Shown here piece after piece: positions 16,985-25,726 of a stretch of 64,000 nt of DNA (its first letter is position 1; every line of letters starts with the position of its first letter). The stretch covers positions 1 through 64,000 of the forward strand of contig JBQLZO010000052.1 of the NCBI GenBank assembly GCA_052168315.1, read 5' to 3'. The notes beneath the pieces were generated by a model, which did no database searches, had not been told where the DNA came from, and saw nothing but the letters and a program-made list of their open reading frames with translations. Source of the DNA: JBQLZO01 sp052168315. GTDB taxonomy: Bacteria > Planctomycetota > Phycisphaerae > Phycisphaerales > UBA1924. The position numbers and the translations under genes are program-made.

Positions 16985-18025
16985 TCAATAGCGGGCGTAG
17001 GAGGATTCGCCGGAGGGCATGGGGGCGGAGATGGGCTGGTAGCCCTCCGGGAGGGGCATGCCGAGGGAGAGGTTCATCTCCTGGAGCTTGCGCTTGACCT
17101 CGCGGAGGGAGGTGCGGCCGAAGGAGCGGACCTTGAGCAGGTCGGCCTCGGACTTCTGGACGAGGTCGGCGACGGTGTGGATGCGTGAGGATTCGAGGCA
17201 GTTGGCGGCCCGGACGGAGAGGTCCATGTCGGCGATGGGCATATTGAGCTTGCGGATGAGCTCATCGTCGACGGAGGCGGCGGCGGAGGCTGCTTCGGAG
17301 ACGCGCTGCTCGCCGACATCGGCGAACTGGACGAAGGGGTTGAGGTGCTTGCGGAGGATCTTGGCGGCCTCGACGAGGGCCATCTGCGGCTCGACGGTTC
17401 CGTTGGACCAGATCTCGAGGGTGAGCTTGTCGTAGTCGGTCTTCTGGCCGACGCGGGTCTCTTCGACCTTGAAGCGGACGCGCTGGACGGGGGAGAAGAT
17501 GGAGTCGACATGGATGACGCCGATCTCGATCTCCTCGGCGTTCTCGCGGTGGATGTTGGCGGGGACATAGCCGCGGCCCTTGGCGACGACGAACTCCATC
17601 TCGAAGTCGACCTCGTCGGTGAGGGTGCAGAGGACGAGATCCTTGTTGACGATGGTGAGGGAGGGGTCGGCCTCGATGAGGTCGGCGGTGACTTCGCCGG
17701 GGCCTGTGGCGGCGAGGCGCATGGTCTTGGGGGTGTCCGAATCGGACTTGACGACGAGCGCCTTGGCGTTGAGGACGATGTCGGTGACATCCTCGAAGAC
17801 GCCCGGGAGCGTGGAGAACTCGTGCTCGGCGCCCTTGATCTTGATCTGGGTGACGGCGGCGCCCTCGAGTGAGGAGAGCAGGACGCGGCGGAGGGAGTTT
17901 CCGATGGTGGTTCCGAAGCCGCGCTCGAACGGTTCGATCATGAACCGGCCGTAGTTCGGCTTGAGGAACTTCTCGTCAACGACAACGGTGTTGGGCAGCT
18001 CGAGCCCGCGCCAGCGAACACGCAT
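16985..18025 (-). CDS. rpoA: DNA-directed RNA polymerase subunit alpha
   Basis: 346 aa; assembles the core RNA polymerase and contacts promoters and activators. The N-terminal domain shows PNYGRFMIEPFERGFGTTIGNSLRRVLLSSLEG (described from its parts: PFERGFG and NSLRRVLLSS). The C-terminal domain shows LDMSVRAAN-like DLSVRAANCLESSRIHT and LLKVRSFGRTSLREVKRKL. Start is the conserved MRVRWRGLELP at 18025 with GGAG upstream; the open frame extends 38 codons further. rpsD, often next to rpoA, is absent. Confidence 0.97.
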   Translation of the reverse strand: MRVRWRGLELPNTVVVDEKFLKPNYGRFMIEPFERGFGTTIGNSLRRVLLSSLEGAAVTQIKIKGAEHEFSTLPGVFEDVTDIVLNAKALVVKSDSDTPKTMRLAATGPGEVTADLIEADPSLTIVNKDLVLCTLTDEVDFEMEFVVAKGRGYVPANIHRENAEEIEIGVIHVDSIFSPVQRVRFKVEETRVGQKTDYDKLTLEIWSNGTVEPQMALVEAAKILRKHLNPFVQFADVGEQRVSEAASAAASVDDELIRKLNMPIADMDLSVRAANCLESSRIHTVADLVQKSEADLLKVRSFGRTSLREVKRKLQEMNLSLGMPLPEGYQPISAPMPSGESSYARY

Positions 18026-18197
18026 GGTGATTGCTCCGATCCGGCAGCCAGTGATGGACTGGTGGGCGACGCTCTCGGCGCTGGCGCTGCCCTGCCGGGC
18101 GGCGGCGCGAGGCCTTCTGTCGTGGCCCATCGTCTCCACGATTCTGAGACGAAAGCCCGCGCGGGCCTGTCGGCCGGGGCGGGCGGTTGTTCCTGAA

Positions 18198-18223
18198 GAG
18201 ACGGGCGGGACGCCCGTCCCACC
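18198..18223. repeat. Palindromic repeat, copy 2
   Basis: Identical over 26 bp to 16032-16057, in the 213-nt gap between rpsK and rpoA. On the transcript it would fold as a hairpin 15 nt after the rpsK stop. Confidence 0.85.
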
Positions 18224-18238
18224 TGAAGAAAGGATGTC

Positions 18239-18616
18239 TTAGACGCGGCGGCGCTTGCGGGGGCGGCAGCCGTTGTGGGGGATGGGCGTGTGGTCTTCGA
18301 TGGCGGTGACCTTGAGCCCGCAGGAGGCGAGGGCGTTGACGGCGGATTCGCGTCCGGAGCCCTGGCCGCGGAGCCGGACCTCGATCTCGTGCATGCCCAT
18401 CTTGCGGACCTTGTTGCCGACGGACTCGCCGGCGCGGGTGGCGGCGAAGGGAGTGGACTTGCGAGCGCCCTTGAAGCCCATGGTTCCGGCCGAGTCCCAG
18501 GCGAGGGTTTCGCCGTTGGTGTCGGTCATGGTGATCATGGTGTTGTTGAACGAGGCGTTCACATGCGCGATCCCGCGTGTGACATTCTTGCGCTGCTTCT
18601 TGGTTTTCTTGGCCAT
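18239..18616 (-). CDS. rpsK: 30S ribosomal protein S11
   Basis: 125 aa, normal length. Contains the S11 hallmarks GIAHVNASFNNTMITMTDTNG, SAGTMGFKGARKSTPFAA and the C-terminal IEDHTPIPHNGCRPRKRRRV. S11 lies in the platform of the small subunit near the E site and contributes to mRNA contacts. Between rpsM and rpoA as in the standard alpha operon, but with rpsD missing. Confidence 0.97.
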   Translation of the reverse strand: MAKKTKKQRKNVTRGIAHVNASFNNTMITMTDTNGETLAWDSAGTMGFKGARKSTPFAATRAGESVGNKVRKMGMHEIEVRLRGQGSGRESAVNALASCGLKVTAIEDHTPIPHNGCRPRKRRRV

Positions 18617-18745
18617 GGATGGGTGCCCTGATGGTGTCGCGGGAGGTGTCGCGGTGTCCGGCGTGCTGTGCGGTTGTCGTGGGTGTGCTGGATGGGAACG
18701 GCGTGCGTGATGGCGGATCGGATCGATCGGGGCGTGGGCCCGTGA

Positions 18746-19123
18746 TCAGCCCTTGACGCCCTTCTTGCCGGCGACGGTCTTCTTCCTGCCCTTGCGGGTG
18801 CGGGCGTTGCAGCGTGTGCGCTGCCCGCGGGTGGGAAGGCCGCGGCGGTGGCGATCGCCGCGATAGGAGCGGATGTCGCGGAGTCGCTGGATGTTCTGCT
18901 GCACCTGGCGGCGGAGGGCGCCCTCGACGAGGTACTCGGAGTCGATGAGCTGGGCGATGCCGGCGACCTCCTGCTCGGTGAGGTCGTTGGCGCGGCGGGT
19001 CGGATCGATCTTGAGCCGCTCGAGGATGTCGTCGGCGAACTTCGGTCCGATGCCGTGGATGTAGCGGAGTGCGTAGCGGATGGGCTTGCGCTCTGGGATG
19101 TCGACACCAACGATACGAGGCAT
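18746..19123 (-). CDS. rpsM: 30S ribosomal protein S13
   Basis: 125 aa. MPRIVGVDIPERKPIRYALRYIHGIG is typical, as are DIRSYRGDRHRRGLPTRGQRT and the Lys-rich C-terminus. S13 sits in the head of the small subunit and touches the P-site tRNA and the large subunit. CAGGAGC precedes the ATG. Confidence 0.97.
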   Translation of the reverse strand: MPRIVGVDIPERKPIRYALRYIHGIGPKFADDILERLKIDPTRRANDLTEQEVAGIAQLIDSEYLVEGALRRQVQQNIQRLRDIRSYRGDRHRRGLPTRGQRTRCNARTRKGRKKTVAGKKGVKG

Positions 19124-19235
19124 TCGGTTGCTCCTGGGTGGAGGGGGGTGCAGTCTGGGGAGGTGTGCTCTGCGGTCGGATTCGTTCGGAGGAAAGACCG
19201 GCGGAGAAGCGGCCGGGCGTGTTCGTGCTGGGCGA

Positions 19236-19352
19236 TCAGCCCTGGCGCTGCTTGTTGCGCGGGTCCTTCTTGTTGATCACGAAGACGCGTCCCTTGCGGC
19301 GGACGATCTGGCAGTCCTTCGTGATGCGCTTGACGCTGGATCGAACCTTCAT
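19236..19352 (-). CDS. rpmJ: 50S ribosomal protein L36, zinc-ligand-depleted form
   Basis: 38 aa. MKVRSSVKRITKDCQIVRRK matches L36 and the end RNKQRQG is canonical. The usual zinc ligands are three Cys and one His. Here position 11 is Thr, 14 is Cys (kept), 27 is Asn and the His position near 33 is Asn, so zinc binding is not expected. L36 binds 23S rRNA near the base of the stalk region. A promoter-like element lies 250 nt upstream. infA, which often precedes rpmJ, is absent. Confidence 0.95.
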   Translation of the reverse strand: MKVRSSVKRITKDCQIVRRKGRVFVINKKDPRNKQRQG

Positions 19353-19679
19353 GACGCGGCTCCTTGGGCTTTCCTGGCGGACTGGCGGGCGTTGCTCGGC
19401 GATGAGGACCGCGAGGAACGCGGCATGGTGCGGGAACTGAGGAACTGGCATCGCGTCCGGTCCGCGTTGGGTGCGATGCGCCGGATTCTTGATCGCGGCG
19501 CTGCGAACCGGGGTGTGGCCCGACGGGTGCGGCGGGTGGCCGCACGGTGCCGGGATGCGCGGACGCGACACCGCCCGGTCGGTGTGGCCGATCGGGCAGG
19601 GCGAAGAGTATAGCACGGGGTCCGGCGTCGAGTGGAGCGGGCGACGGGGAAAATCGGGGTCTTGGGACGGGATGTGGGG
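19353..19679. other. Intergenic region between map and rpmJ
   Basis: 327 nt without a convincing gene. It holds the extended -10 element at 19607-19615 in front of the alpha-operon genes. The 250-nt RNA leader between it and rpmJ is GC-rich with no ORF that I would defend. Confidence 0.6.
19607..19615 (-). promoter_or_regulatory. Extended -10 promoter TGCTATACT for the rpmJ-rplQ genes
   Basis: Minus strand TGC-TATACT. TG one base upstream of the hexamer fits an extended -10. No -35 match at 16-18 nt. It lies downstream of map and upstream of rpmJ, where an alpha-operon promoter is expected. Confidence 0.5.
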
Positions 19680-20519
19680 TCAGGCGGGGGCACGGGGTCC
19701 GACGCGGGGGTGGGCGAGGATGCGGGGGCGGGCGTTTCGAGGGTCGATGGCGACCATGGCCTCGGCGTGGGCGGCGAGGGCGCCGTTGGCGGTTCGGACG
19801 GTCCAGCGGTCGGGGTCGAGGCGGGTTGGGGTTCGGCCCGGGGTGGCGGTGACTATGGGCTCGATGGCGAGCACGAGCCCGGGGACGAGTTCAAAGTCCT
19901 CGAACTCGGCGGGATCCCACCAGTGCGGGGCCTTGGGGAGTTCGTGGAGGTGGCGGCCGATCCCGTGCCCGGTGAAGTCGGTGACGATGCCGAGGGACAG
20001 GCTCTCGGCGGCGGCCTGCATGGCTTGGGCGACTTCGGACCAGTGGACGCCGGGAGCGATGCGGGCGAGGGCGGCTTCGAGGACGGCGTGTGCTCCGGCG
20101 GCGATGCGGTGGGGTTCGGCGGCGGGTGGCTGCGAGGGATCGGCGTGCGGGACGACCAGGGACAGCGCGGCGTCGGCGTGCCACGCATCCAGAACAATGC
20201 CGAGGTCGAGCGTGAGAAGGTCGCCGGATTGGAGCGGGCGGTCCGACGGCGGGGCGTGGACCACCTCATCGTTGATGCATGCGACGAGCGCGGCCGAGAA
20301 GGGCGGCGCATCCGCGAGATCGCGCTGCCCGGGGAAGGCGGGGGTCGCTCCGGCCTGCGTGATGAGTTGCCGGGCCCTGGCGTCGAGATGGTGGGTGGTC
20401 GTTCCGGCGGTCGCGTGGTGAGCGATGGTTTCGAGGATTTGCTGGTTCAGGTGCGCAGCGCGTGCGATCGCATCGATCTCGTTGGGAGACTTGAGCGTCG
20501 TGGCGGGCGGATCCGTCAT
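19680..20519 (-). CDS. map: Type I methionine aminopeptidase
   Basis: 279 aa. Removes the initiator Met from nascent proteins. Metal ligands in order: Asp in LLTLDLG, Asp in AWHADAALS, His in FTGHGIGRHLHE, Glu in LAIEPI and Glu in AHAEAMVAI. PPFSAALVACINDEVVHAPP corresponds to the conserved NEVVCHGIP stretch with local changes. It follows secY as in many bacteria, but adk, usually between them, is missing. Start ATG at 20519 after a 33-nt gap from secY. Confidence 0.95.
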   Translation of the reverse strand: MTDPPATTLKSPNEIDAIARAAHLNQQILETIAHHATAGTTTHHLDARARQLITQAGATPAFPGQRDLADAPPFSAALVACINDEVVHAPPSDRPLQSGDLLTLDLGIVLDAWHADAALSLVVPHADPSQPPAAEPHRIAAGAHAVLEAALARIAPGVHWSEVAQAMQAAAESLSLGIVTDFTGHGIGRHLHELPKAPHWWDPAEFEDFELVPGLVLAIEPIVTATPGRTPTRLDPDRWTVRTANGALAAHAEAMVAIDPRNARPRILAHPRVGPRAPA

Positions 20520-20552
20520 TGCTGATTGAGCGCGGGACGGGGCTTTGCGCGA

Positions 20553-21995
20553 TCAGCTCTGGCGGCCGCGGATCTTGGGGCCGGAGCCGCCGCGGTCGTC
20601 GCCGCCGAGGAATCCGGCGTAGTTGCGCATCAGGAGGTTGGCTTCGATGCGCTGGATGAGGTCGAGGCCGACGGACACAACGATGAGCAGGCCGGTGCCG
20701 CCGAGGAATGAGGCGACCATGAACTCGATGCCGAGCTGCGTCTGCACGACCATGGGGAGGACGGCGACGATGGAGAGGAACCCGGCGCCGACATAGGTGA
20801 CGCGTTCCATGACGGTTTCGAGGTACTCGGCGGTGCGCGGGCCGGGGCGGAGGCCAGGGACGAAGGAGCCGTGCTCGCGGAGCTGCTTGGACATGTCTTC
20901 GGGGTTGAACTGGACGGTGGTCCAGAAGTAGGAGAAGAAGAAGACCATGGCGATGTAGAGGAGGATGTAGGGGAAGGCTCCGAAGTCGAACCAGTTGGAG
21001 AGCAGGGCGGTGATTTCGAACCAGAAGCCCTGGTTGTTGGTCTGGGCGGCGACGGAGTTGGCGAGGGTGGCGAGGAGGACGGAGGGGAAGATCATGAGGG
21101 AGGAGGCGAAGATGATGGGCATCACGCCGCCGTGGTTGACGCGGAGGGGGAGGTAGGAGCGCTGGCCGCCGAAGACCTTGCGTCCGCGGGTGTGCTTGGC
21201 CTGCTGGATGGGGATGCGGCGCTGGGCGACGGTCATGATGACGCAGCCGGCGACGACGAAGACGAAGGCGCCGATGAGCAGGATGAGCGCGAGCCAGGAG
21301 AGCTGGGGCTCGTCGTTGACGGGGACGCCGAAGAAGTCGGAAATGAACCCGACCTGGCCGAGTTCGGAGTTCTGGATGACCCAGAAGAGCGCGCCGGGCA
21401 TCCCGGCGAGGATGGAGGCGGTGATGATGAGGGAGACGCCGTTTCCGATGCCGTACTTGTCGATCTGCTCACCGAGCCACATGAGGAAGACGGTTCCGGC
21501 GGTCATGGCGGTGATGGCCATGGCCCACCAGACGGGGTTGTTGGCCCAGTTGGCGTAGATGATGTTGGACTGCTGGAAGAAGATGATGAGCCCGATGGCC
21601 TGTAGGACGCAGAGGCCGACGGTGGCGTAGCGGGTCCACTCCTGGACCTGCTGGCGGCCGGAGGGGCCTTCGTTCTGCTTGCGCTTGAGTGGTTCGTAGA
21701 CGGAGGCGAGGAGTTGGAAGATGATGGCGGCGGTGATGTAGGGCATGATGCCCAGGCCGAAGATCGTGGACTGGCTGAAGGAGCCGCCGGTGAATGTGGC
21801 GACATAGGAGGCGAAGCGTGCGAATCCGGCGCCGGCTTCGCGCGATTGGTCGAACATCTCGGCCAGCTGCTGCTGATTGACGCCGGGGACTGGGATCCAG
21901 TATCCGATGCGGTAGACCGCGAGCATGCCGATGGTGAAGAGCACCTTGTTGCGGAGGTCGGGGATCTTGAAGATGTTGAGGAGGGCCTGGAGCAT
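20553..21995 (-). CDS. secY: Preprotein translocase subunit SecY
   Basis: 480 aa, ten membrane segments, the channel of the Sec translocon. MLQALLNIFKIPDLRNKVLF opens the protein. GLGIMPYITAAIIFQLL, EWTRYATVGL, RRIPIQQAKHTRGRKVFGGQ, LPLRVNHGGVMPIIFASSLM and GTGLLIVVSVGLDLIQRIEA are typical. The region NEGPSGRQQVQEWTRYAT lies at the cytosolic loop after TM3. Works with FtsY and SRP for membrane proteins; ftsY is also in this window (58.2 kb). Followed by map 33 nt downstream. Confidence 0.97.
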   Translation of the reverse strand: MLQALLNIFKIPDLRNKVLFTIGMLAVYRIGYWIPVPGVNQQQLAEMFDQSREAGAGFARFASYVATFTGGSFSQSTIFGLGIMPYITAAIIFQLLASVYEPLKRKQNEGPSGRQQVQEWTRYATVGLCVLQAIGLIIFFQQSNIIYANWANNPVWWAMAITAMTAGTVFLMWLGEQIDKYGIGNGVSLIITASILAGMPGALFWVIQNSELGQVGFISDFFGVPVNDEPQLSWLALILLIGAFVFVVAGCVIMTVAQRRIPIQQAKHTRGRKVFGGQRSYLPLRVNHGGVMPIIFASSLMIFPSVLLATLANSVAAQTNNQGFWFEITALLSNWFDFGAFPYILLYIAMVFFFSYFWTTVQFNPEDMSKQLREHGSFVPGLRPGPRTAEYLETVMERVTYVGAGFLSIVAVLPMVVQTQLGIEFMVASFLGGTGLLIVVSVGLDLIQRIEANLLMRNYAGFLGGDDRGGSGPKIRGRQS

Positions 21996-22123
21996 CTTTG
22001 GTCCCGTGTCGCTTCCCGTGGTCTTGGCGAGGCTCTGGCCTGCGGTTCAGTGGTCATTGGCGGGCGGGCGCCGGTGAGTATGGGGCGGCGACCGCGGCGG
22101 GTGGATCGATGGTTCGGGGTGGG

Positions 22124-22783
22124 TCAGGCCTTGGCGGGCTTGTCCTTCTTGCCGGACTTCTTGGCGCCGGCGACCTGATCGCCCTCGGCCTTGCCCTTCT
22201 GGGAGCCGACCGGGAGGTCGAACTTCTTGCCGGCGCGACGCTTGGGCTTCTTGTTGAGGTTCTTGGGCGAGCGATCGTCGCTGTTGCGGTCGACGCCACG
22301 GACCTTGTCGCGGCGGGTTCCGGTCTCGGTGACGGATCCGCCGGCGGACTCGATGGCCTTGCGGGCCGTGTCGGTGACGCGGGGGACTTCAACGGTGAGC
22401 TTGGCGCCGAGGGTTTGGCCTTCGTCCATGCCGGCGAGGATCTTGACGGGGTCCTTGCCGCCGGGGATGAGCCCGGCCTTGAGCAGAGATTCCTCGGTCA
22501 CTGCGCCACCCTTGGCGAAGTCGGCGTGCTGGGCGATGGCGCCGAGGTTGACGATGCGGAAATTCGTGGTGAAGGCCCAGTTGGAGAACCCGAGCTTGGC
22601 CATGCGGCGGAAGTACGGCATCTGGCCGCCTTCGAAGGCGGTCTTGGCGGAGTAGCCGGAGCGGGATGAGTGTCCCTTGTGGCCTTTGCCGCAGGTCTTG
22701 CCGTGCCCGGATCCGATGCCACGACCGACGCGCTTGCGCGCCTTGTACTTTCCTGCTTCCGCGGTGACTTCGTGGATCATCAT
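22124..22783 (-). CDS. rplO: 50S ribosomal protein L15
   Basis: 219 aa against about 145-150 usual. MMIHEVTAEAGKYKARKRVGRG and GSGHGKTCGKGHKGHSSRSGY are typical L15. The C-terminal extension of about 70 residues is Lys/Arg-rich with KKPKRRAGKK and ends in a KKSGKKDKPAKA tail, likely to contact rRNA. L30 (rpmD), normally encoded between rpsE and rplO, is absent. Start at the first of two adjacent ATG codons. Confidence 0.95.
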   Translation of the reverse strand: MMIHEVTAEAGKYKARKRVGRGIGSGHGKTCGKGHKGHSSRSGYSAKTAFEGGQMPYFRRMAKLGFSNWAFTTNFRIVNLGAIAQHADFAKGGAVTEESLLKAGLIPGGKDPVKILAGMDEGQTLGAKLTVEVPRVTDTARKAIESAGGSVTETGTRRDKVRGVDRNSDDRSPKNLNKKPKRRAGKKFDLPVGSQKGKAEGDQVAGAKKSGKKDKPAKA

Positions 22784-22904
22784 GGCTGGGACTCGCTTCC
22801 GTGGGGTCGTTGGGTCGTGGATGCGGGAGGTGCTTGGCTGGCCCCGGGGGGGCGTGGCGATGGAGTGGAGTTCGGTTGGGTGGTTGGGTGGGTGTGCGTT
22901 CGGT

Positions 22905-23660
22905 TCAGGATTCGGCGCCGGAGGATGGCTTGTCGGAGGCATCGGACGCTGAGGCTTCGGCGGCCGGCTGCGACTCGTCGGACTGCTGCTGGGAGCGCTG
23001 CGGGCGACCGCCGGAGCGCTGCCCGCCGCGGCCACCACGCCCGCCACGACCGCCGCGACCGCCGCGTTCTTCATCGGGCGACCTGGCGCCGAGCTTGGCG
23101 ATGGGGGTTCCGGTGGAGGGTGGCGGGAGGAATGCGGCACCGCGCGCGAGGCGCTCGTCGACTTCGGTGGCGGTGATCTCGACGCCGCGGAGGGCGGCGA
23201 ATGCCTCCTTGCCGCGGAGCTGGAGGAGCGCATCAAGGGTGGCCTTGGCGAGGTTCTTGGCGTTGGAGGAGCCGTAGGACTTGGTCATGCAGTCGGTGAC
23301 GCCGGCGGCCTCGAGGACCGCGCGAACGGTGGCGCCGGCGACGATGCCGGTGCCGGGGGAGGCGGGGAGAATGCGGACCTTGGAGGCGGAGAAGCGGCCG
23401 GTGACCATGTGGGGGATGGTTCCGCCCTGGAGGACGACGGTGTTGAGGTTCTTCTTTGCGTCCTTCTGGGCCTTTTCGATGGCCGGGGGGACCTCATTGG
23501 CCTTGGCGTAGCCGAGGCCGACCTTGCCGCGCTTGTCGCCGACGACGACGAGCGATCCGAATGAGAACCTCCGACCGCCGGCCATCGTGGCGGCGGAACG
23601 GAACACGCCGAGGGTTGTGCTCTCGAGTGAGTCGGAATCTTCGATGAAGTCTCGTGCCAT
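22905..23660 (-). CDS. rpsE: 30S ribosomal protein S5 with RGG tail
   Basis: 251 aa against about 165 usual. GGRRFSFGSLVVVGDKRGKVGLGYAKANEVP is the S5 signature (N-terminal dsRNA-binding-like domain; described by GGRRFSF and GKVGLGYAKA). The C-terminal domain ends near residue 190. The remaining 60 residues contain five tandem GGR units (RGGRGGRGGRGGRGGQ), then a Gln/Ser/Ala/Glu-rich tail. RGG boxes bind RNA in many proteins; here the role is unknown. S5 helps decoding accuracy and mRNA unwinding at the entry site. Confidence 0.96.
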   Translation of the reverse strand: MARDFIEDSDSLESTTLGVFRSAATMAGGRRFSFGSLVVVGDKRGKVGLGYAKANEVPPAIEKAQKDAKKNLNTVVLQGGTIPHMVTGRFSASKVRILPASPGTGIVAGATVRAVLEAAGVTDCMTKSYGSSNAKNLAKATLDALLQLRGKEAFAALRGVEITATEVDERLARGAAFLPPPSTGTPIAKLGARSPDEERGGRGGRGGRGGRGGQRSGGRPQRSQQQSDESQPAAEASASDASDKPSSGAES

Positions 23661-23738
23661 GGCGTGGTTCCGTGGTCTTTCTGTTTGGATCGTTGGCGGG
23701 AGGTGCTGCTGGCGGGGATGAGTGGAGCGGTGCCGGGA

Positions 23739-24101
23739 TCAGAATTCGAGGCCTGAGGCGCGTGCGGCGTCGGCGAGGGCCTTGATGCGGCCGTGGAATC
23801 GGAGCCCGCCGCGATCGAACACGACGGCCTGGACGCCCTTGTCCTTGGCGCGGTTGGCGACGAGCTGGCCGACGGCCTTGGCGGCGTCGATGTTGCCGGT
23901 CTTATCGAGCTTGATCTCCTTGTCGCGGGTGGACGCGGAGCAGAGGGTGGTCCCGGCGAGGTCGTCGATGACCTGGACATAGATGTGGTTGAGGGAGCGG
24001 AAGACCGCGAGCCTCGGGCGGGAGGGTGTTCCCTCGACGCGCTTCCGGATGCCGATGCGGCGGCGTGACCGGCGGATCTGCTTGCGCTTCTGCTTGTCCA
24101 T
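23739..24101 (-). CDS. rplR: 50S ribosomal protein L18
   Basis: 120 aa, normal length. RRIGIRKRVEGTPSRPRLAVFRSLNHIYVQVIDD and the end GRIKALADAARASGLEF are typical. L18 binds 5S rRNA with L5 and L25. Basic N-terminus MDKQKRKQIRRSRRRIG. Confidence 0.96.
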   Translation of the reverse strand: MDKQKRKQIRRSRRRIGIRKRVEGTPSRPRLAVFRSLNHIYVQVIDDLAGTTLCSASTRDKEIKLDKTGNIDAAKAVGQLVANRAKDKGVQAVVFDRGGLRFHGRIKALADAARASGLEF

Positions 24102-24240
24102 CGAACGGCCCTCGTCTTCTTCTTCTTCGGGCGGCGCCCGTTGTCGGGCGTTGGCGCCTGGTTTGGTCTGTTTGGGGAGCGGGTGGCGGGGTCTGGATTG
24201 TTGGGCGGACGGGTCGGCGGGTCGAGCGATCCGGTGCGGA

Positions 24241-24795
24241 TCAGTTGCCGAAGGCCTTGCCCTGCTTGCGGCGGATGACCTCGTCGGAGTACTTGATGCC
24301 CTTGCCGTTGTAGGGTTCGGGCTTGCGCTTGGCCCTGACGGTGGCGGCGAACTCGCCGACGGCCTGCTTATCGGGGCCCTTCACGGTGATGAGGTTCTTC
24401 TCGACCGCGACATCGACGCCGGTGGGGATGGGCACGGAGATGACATTGGCGAACCCGACCTTGAGATTGAGGTTGGGCCCGGCGACGGAGGCGTTGTACC
24501 CGACGCCGACGACTTCGAGCTTTTTCTCGTAGCCCTGGGTGACGCCGATGATCATGTTGTTGATGTTGGCGCGGGTGGTGCCCCAGATGGCGCGGGAGAA
24601 GCGGATGTTCGGATCGACGCCTTCGGCGAGGGTGACGGAGATCTCCTTGGCGTCGGAATCGTGGTTGACGACGACTTCCGGGCGGAGGGGCATCTCGAGT
24701 GACTTGCCGGAATTGGCGACGCGGATCTTGCCCTTGTCGATGTTGATCTCGACCTTCGCGGGGACCGGGATGGACTTCTTGCCGATTCGGGACAT
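24241..24795 (-). CDS. rplF: 50S ribosomal protein L6
   Basis: 184 aa, normal length. MSRIGKKSIPVPAKVEI is the standard start. The second half carries the conserved YxAxxxGxxLxLxxG stretch and GPDKQAVGEFAATVRAKRKPEPYNGKGIKY. L6 lies near the sarcin-ricin loop. Confidence 0.96.
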   Translation of the reverse strand: MSRIGKKSIPVPAKVEINIDKGKIRVANSGKSLEMPLRPEVVVNHDSDAKEISVTLAEGVDPNIRFSRAIWGTTRANINNMIIGVTQGYEKKLEVVGVGYNASVAGPNLNLKVGFANVISVPIPTGVDVAVEKNLITVKGPDKQAVGEFAATVRAKRKPEPYNGKGIKYSDEVIRRKQGKAFGN

Positions 24796-24942
24796 TGCTG
24801 GTCGTCTCCTGGCCTTCGCCGAAATTCGCGTTCGTCATTCCGGGACGGCGGCGCGATTCGGGGCAGGCCCGTGTGTGGTGGTCGGTCGGGGCGTCGATGC
24901 GGGGATTCGCTGGCTCGGAAGGGTGCGGGTGGCGTGCGGTGA

Positions 24943-25341
24943 TCAGTACAGGACGGCGAGGAGTTCTCCGCCGACATTCTCTTCGCGGCAGCGGCGGTCG
25001 GACATGACGCCGCGCGAGGTGGAGACGATGGAGATGCCCAGGCCCTGCAGGGGTCGCTCAAGGTCCTGGACGCCGCGATAGACGCGTCGTCCGGGCTTGG
25101 ACTCACGGGCGATGTGGTTGATGAGGGTTTCGCCGTGGGGGCCGTACTTCAGCTTGACGCGGAGCTGGCCCTGCTTGCCATCGTCGATCACATCGAAGCT
25201 GTTGATGTAGCCCTCCTCCTGCATGATCTGGAGGATTCCTCGGCAGACCTTGCTGTTGAGGCAGGTGACGGCCTTGGCGCGATTCCGCGTGGCGTTGCGG
25301 ATGCGGGTGAGCATGTCTGCGATCGGGTCGTTCGTCGCCAT
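24943..25341 (-). CDS. rpsH: 30S ribosomal protein S8
   Basis: 132 aa. DPIADMLTRIRNATR near the start and STSRGVMSDRRCREENVGGELLAVLY at the end match S8, a primary 16S rRNA binder. In many bacteria S8 represses the spc operon through an RNA site near rplE; no such site was assessed here. Confidence 0.96.
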   Translation of the reverse strand: MATNDPIADMLTRIRNATRNRAKAVTCLNSKVCRGILQIMQEEGYINSFDVIDDGKQGQLRVKLKYGPHGETLINHIARESKPGRRVYRGVQDLERPLQGLGISIVSTSRGVMSDRRCREENVGGELLAVLY

Positions 25342-25443
25342 CGCTGAACGATCTCCTGTCCTTCGAAAGATCCGGTGTGGCCGGAAGGGTGTGGTCCGTG
25401 GTCGTTTCGGTTCGTGGTCGGTCGGTCTTGGGGTGGTGTTCGA

Positions 25444-25629
25444 TTACCAGCTTGACTTGCGCATGCCCGGGACCTTGCCCTCGAGGGCGAGCTTGCGGAG
25501 CATGATCCGGGAGATGCGGAACTTGCGGTAGACGCCGCGGGCGCGTCCGGTGATCTCGCACCGGCGGACGGTGCGGGACATGAACTTCGGTGGCTGGTTG
25601 CTCTTGGCGATCTGTGCCTTGGTGGCCAT
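25444..25629 (-). CDS. rpsN: 30S ribosomal protein S14, short form with lost zinc ligands
   Basis: 61 aa, the length of the zinc-binding type Z S14. The start MATKAQIAKSNQPPKF and the end GKVPGMRKSSW are typical. In type Z, four Cys (positions 24, 27, 40, 43) bind zinc. Here 24 is Cys, 27 is Thr, 40 is Ser and 43 is Met, so the zinc site is gone while the short form is kept. Zinc-free S14 proteins are usually longer (about 89-101 aa). Same loss is seen in L36 of this cluster. Confidence 0.95.
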   Translation of the reverse strand: MATKAQIAKSNQPPKFMSRTVRRCEITGRARGVYRKFRISRIMLRKLALEGKVPGMRKSSW

Positions 25630-25726
25630 CTGTGCGCCTCTCGTGGTTCTCGCGTGGGTTCGTGCGTGGTGTGGGGCGTGGACTTGCGTGCGGTGTGGTC
25701 GTGTGCGGCGGGTTCGGCGCGCCGGC

